In this document: positions 22,989 through 25,655 of the stretch, piece after piece
How positions within the stretch are numbered: position 1 is the first letter of the stretch
How the letters are laid out: each line of letters starts with the position of its first letter
Source of the DNA: CAZFIO01 sp964519585
GTDB taxonomy: Bacteria > Bacillota > Clostridia > Tissierellales > Tissierellaceae
NCBI GenBank assembly: GCA_964519585.1
Contig: CAZFIO010000007.1
Location: 1-25,655, forward strand
DNA length: 25,655 bases
Direction: 5' to 3'
Position numbers and translations under genes: made by a program
The notes under the pieces: generated by a model
Database searches by the model: none
What the model saw: only the letters and a program-made list of their open reading frames with translations
What the model was told of the DNA's origin: nothing

Positions 22989-23993
22989 ATGATAGAATTA
23001 ATCGGGGTTTCAAAGGAATTTAAAAATGGGGGCAAGAAAATTATAGCTGCCAAGGATGTATCACTTAAGGTGGAAGAAGGGGAAATCTATGGGATCATAG
23101 GGCTTTCTGGAGCTGGGAAATCTACTTTAATAAGGTGTATTAATAGGTTGGAAGAACCTACTAGTGGGCAAATAATAGTAGATGGAGTAGATATAACTTC
23201 CTTAAATAAAAATGAACTAAGAGAATCAAGAAAAGATATAGGGATGATTTTTCAGCACTTTAATCTTTTGGCCCAAAAAACTGTTTATGAAAACATTGCA
23301 TTCCCCTTAAAACTCAAGAATATGAATAAGAAAGAAATTGAAAATAGAGTGGATGAACTCCTAAAGATTATAGAATTGGAAGATAAAAAATACTCCTATC
23401 CTAGCCAATTAAGCGGGGGACAGAAACAAAGGGTGGCCATAGCAAGAGCCATAGCCACAAATCCCAAGGTCCTTCTAAGTGATGAGGGCACATCAGCTCT
23501 AGACCCAAAGACCACTCACTCTATCTTAAAACTACTTCAAGACATCAGGAATAAGTTTAATATAACTATAATAATGATTACCCACCAGATGGAGGTTGTA
23601 AAGGAAGTCTGTGACAGAGTTGCTATAATGGAAAATGGGGAAATCATAGAGGAAAATACTGTAGAGACACTATTTAGCAATCCAAGGACAAAAACTGCTA
23701 AAACCTTTATAAACACCATGTCTACAGATATTGAAGAAGACATTATAAATCCTGGAGATTTTAAAGGGAAAATATATAGGTTAACCTACTTAGGAGATAG
23801 TGCAGGCCGTCCTTTAATATCCAGGCTATCTAGGGAATACAATATAGATGTAAACATCCTTTCAGGTAATATCAACAAACTACAAAGCAATAATGTAGGC
23901 TATTTAATTGTTGAACTAGAGGGAAGTGAACTAGAGATCCAAAGAGCAATTGAGTTTCTTAACTATAACAAGGTAAATATGGAGGTGATATAA
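22989..23993 (+). CDS. metN: methionine ABC importer ATP-binding protein MetN
   Basis: The 334-residue ATPase has Walker A GLSGAGKST (38-46), Q-loop region IFQHFNLL, signature LSGGQKQR (141-148), Walker B VLLSDE (161-166), SALDP (169-173) and H-loop His198. A C-terminal NIL/ACT-type domain (about 260-334) is the methionine-sensing domain that gives trans-inhibition in MetN proteins. Walker B ends DEGTS where most MetN have DEATS, a mild change. The T-box leader upstream, and metI overlapping its stop by one base, place it in a methionine-regulated operon. Confidence 0.95.
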   Translation: MIELIGVSKEFKNGGKKIIAAKDVSLKVEEGEIYGIIGLSGAGKSTLIRCINRLEEPTSGQIIVDGVDITSLNKNELRESRKDIGMIFQHFNLLAQKTVYENIAFPLKLKNMNKKEIENRVDELLKIIELEDKKYSYPSQLSGGQKQRVAIARAIATNPKVLLSDEGTSALDPKTTHSILKLLQDIRNKFNITIIMITHQMEVVKEVCDRVAIMENGEIIEENTVETLFSNPRTKTAKTFINTMSTDIEEDIINPGDFKGKIYRLTYLGDSAGRPLISRLSREYNIDVNILSGNINKLQSNNVGYLIVELEGSELEIQRAIEFLNYNKVNMEVI

Positions 23994-24634
23994 TGGCTGA
24001 TTTGTTTTTACTACCAACCCTACAAACTTTATATATGGTTTCATTATCAACTATCTTTGCTTTAATCATAGGTTTCCCTATAGGTGTCCTACTTTATATA
24101 ACAGAGGAAGGAAGCATTTGGGAGAATAAAATTTTTAATGGAATACTAGGTGGAATCGTAAATATATTTAGATCTGTACCTTTTTTAATCCTTATGACTA
24201 TTCTATTTCCCTTTACTAAGTTAATAGTAGGAAAAAGAATAGGCATAACCGCTGCCCTAGTTCCTTTATCCATTTCCGCTGCTCCTTTTATAGCAAGAAT
24301 TATGGAATCAAGTATGAAGGAAATAGATAGGGGGGTAATAGAATCAAGCTTAGCTATGGGTGCCACTGTAGGCGAAATCATAAAAATGGTTCTTATACCA
24401 GAATCATTGCCATCCATAGTAGCAGGTATCACCTTAACCATAATTAACCTTATAGGCTATTCAGCCATGGCTGGAGCCATAGGTGCAGGTGGATTGGGGG
24501 ACTTAGCCATAAGATACGGATTGCACAGGTATCAAGCAGATGTAATGATGGTAACCTTGGTAATAATTGTAATTTTAGTCCAAGGTGTCCAATTTATTGG
24601 AACTAGACTTGCAAGCAAAATAGATAGAAGATAG
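23993..24634 (+). CDS. metI: methionine ABC importer permease MetI
   Basis: The 213-residue membrane protein has about five transmembrane helices and the coupling EAA-type loop ESSLAMGATVGEIIKMVLIPESLPSI that contacts MetN. FRSVPFLILM and GYSAMAGAIGAGGLGDLAIRYG are typical of MetI. Its ATG shares the last A of the metN TAA, with GGAGGTGAT inside metN as ribosome site, so the two are coupled. Substrate (L/D-methionine) follows from the family and the T-box. Confidence 0.95.
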   Translation: MADLFLLPTLQTLYMVSLSTIFALIIGFPIGVLLYITEEGSIWENKIFNGILGGIVNIFRSVPFLILMTILFPFTKLIVGKRIGITAALVPLSISAAPFIARIMESSMKEIDRGVIESSLAMGATVGEIIKMVLIPESLPSIVAGITLTIINLIGYSAMAGAIGAGGLGDLAIRYGLHRYQADVMMVTLVIIVILVQGVQFIGTRLASKIDRR

Positions 24635-24672
24635 GTATAATCCTAATATAAATAAAAAATGGGGGAATAAAA

Positions 24673-25512
24673 GTGAAAAAAATATTAATCTATGTTTTAG
24701 TTTTAGCTTTGTCAGTATCAGTTTTAGCAGCCTGTGGTCAGAAACCATCAGGTGGAGATGAAAATGGTGGAGAAAATGGTAATGGTGAAGATGTAATCAC
24801 TCTAAAAATTGGGGTATCACCAGATCCACATGGGAAAATAGTAGGGATTGTTAAGGAAGATTTATTGGCTGAAGGTATAGAAATAGATATTATAGAGTTT
24901 ACAGACTATGTAATCCCAAATACAGCTCTAGAAGATGGGGACTTAGATGCAAATTACTTCCAACATATACCATATCTAGAGAATTTCAATATAGAAAGAG
25001 GAACTAATTTAGTTCATATAGGTGGAGTCCATGTAGAACCTATGGCAGTATACTCTGATAGTCTAAAAAGTATAGATGAATTAAAAGATGGAGCAGAAGT
25101 ATCCATACCAAGTGATGCAGTAAATGGTGGTAGGGCCTTACTATTATTGCAATCAAATGGTCTAATCAAATTAAAGGATGATGCAGGGCTTTCAGCTACT
25201 GAAAAAGATATAGTAGAAAACCCAAAGAATTTAAAGTTCACACCCTTAGAGGCAGTTCTACTACCATCCACTCTTGATGATGTAGATATAGCTGTAATCA
25301 ACGGAAACTATGCTCTAGAAGCTGGTCTTAATCCCTTGAAGGATGGACTTCTAGTTGAAGGTGGAGATTCTCCATACCTAAATATAGTTGCAGTTAAAAA
25401 AGGTACTGAGAATGAGGAAAAATTTGCAAAGCTTATAAAAGCACTTCAATCAGAAAAGGTAAAGAATTTCATAATAGAAGAATATGATGGAGCAGTTGTT
25501 CCAGGATTCTAA
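24673..25512 (+). CDS. metQ: methionine-binding lipoprotein MetQ (NlpA family)
   Basis: The 279-residue protein begins at GTG 24673 behind GGGGGAA. The signal peptide ends in the lipobox LAAC (Cys21), followed by a flexible Gly/Asn/Glu-rich linker (about 26-38). The NlpA/MetQ fold is shown by LKIGVSPDPHGKI, DANYFQHIPYLENFN, the VHVEPMAVYSDSLKSIDEL block, IPSDAVNGGRALLLLQ and AVINGNYALEAGL. It captures methionine outside the membrane for MetNI. At 38 bases after metI, it is the last gene of the operon and is followed by a hairpin. Confidence 0.95.
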   Translation: MKKILIYVLVLALSVSVLAACGQKPSGGDENGGENGNGEDVITLKIGVSPDPHGKIVGIVKEDLLAEGIEIDIIEFTDYVIPNTALEDGDLDANYFQHIPYLENFNIERGTNLVHIGGVHVEPMAVYSDSLKSIDELKDGAEVSIPSDAVNGGRALLLLQSNGLIKLKDDAGLSATEKDIVENPKNLKFTPLEAVLLPSTLDDVDIAVINGNYALEAGLNPLKDGLLVEGGDSPYLNIVAVKKGTENEEKFAKLIKALQSEKVKNFIIEEYDGAVVPGF

Positions 25513-25523
25513 ATAAAGAAAAC

Positions 25524-25567
25524 AATTCCCTCTGGGCGGTAGAGCCTAGAGGGAATTCTTGTTTCTA
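25524..25567 (+). terminator. terminator of metNIQ
   Basis: A 10-bp perfect stem AATTCCCTCT/AGAGGGAATT (25524-25533 with 25548-25557) encloses a short inner GGC/GCC stem and is followed by CTTGTTTCT, a modest T-tract. The remaining ~90 bases to the window end show nothing I can assign. Confidence 0.75.
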
Positions 25568-25655
25568 AACCAAACTGCGGTGGTTAGTTAATGAACATTT
25601 GGAGAATAAAGTGCAACAAATCTAACCAGATATGTTCGAATAAATATTTAAAACG

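Noticed and set aside
1..25655. CRISPR array, tRNA/rRNA genes, prophage or toxin-antitoxin system
   Set aside because: No regularly spaced repeats, tRNA-like cloverleafs, rRNA sequence, phage genes or toxin-antitoxin pairs could be seen.

Overview
The window is AT-rich chromosomal DNA from a low-GC, probably anaerobic Firmicute of the Clostridia/Tissierellia type. The grounds are purine-rich Shine-Dalgarno sites, frequent GTG/TTG starts, a PurF with a full set of 4Fe-4S cysteine ligands, clostridial-type PurC and single-chain PurL, a T-box leader and a tandem guanine-PRPP riboswitch. No rRNA, tRNA, CRISPR array or transposase gene is visible.

Layout. 1-285 is the 3' end of an alpha/beta hydrolase, convergent with a lipoprotein gene of unknown function (306-1823, minus strand). 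2006-5486 is a four-gene 5-thio/5-deoxyribose salvage operon: class II aldolase, MtnA isomerase, an MTAP-family phosphorylase and a diverged MtnA paralog. It is bracketed by two nearly identical 33-bp repeats in inverted orientation. 5528-16939 is the purine operon purC-L-E-F-M-N-H-D. It opens with a strong promoter, a guanine aptamer, a PRPP (ykkC-type) aptamer and a 16-bp terminator stem. A second PRPP aptamer and terminator lies between purC and purL, and a GC-rich palindromic repeat sits between purF and purM. Of the steps to IMP only PurB is absent. 17028-17324 is a TrpR-like YerC regulator with its own promoter. On the minus strand follow an MFS transporter and a membrane-anchored glycerophosphodiester phosphodiesterase. 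19755-22459 holds an unknown protein, a 25-residue hydrophobic micropeptide, a membrane HD-GYP phosphodiesterase and a DUF5317-like membrane protein. 22476-25512 is a T-box-controlled methionine ABC importer, metNIQ.

How the genes fit together. The theme is purine and methionine/SAM by-product metabolism. The salvage operon would phosphorolyse methylthio- or deoxy-nucleosides, returning a purine base and a sugar phosphate that is isomerised and cleaved to DHAP plus an aldehyde. Purine synthesis is gated by guanine (off) and PRPP (on). Methionine uptake responds to uncharged tRNA, probably tRNA-Met.

The most striking observation is that both glutamine amidotransferases of the purine pathway have lost their catalytic residues. 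PurF has Ser in place of the N-terminal nucleophilic Cys, together with His-to-Gln and Asn-to-Asp changes. The PurL glutaminase domain has Gly for the nucleophilic Cys and Ala for the catalytic His. The synthase halves look intact. This suggests a purine pathway that runs on free ammonia (inference).
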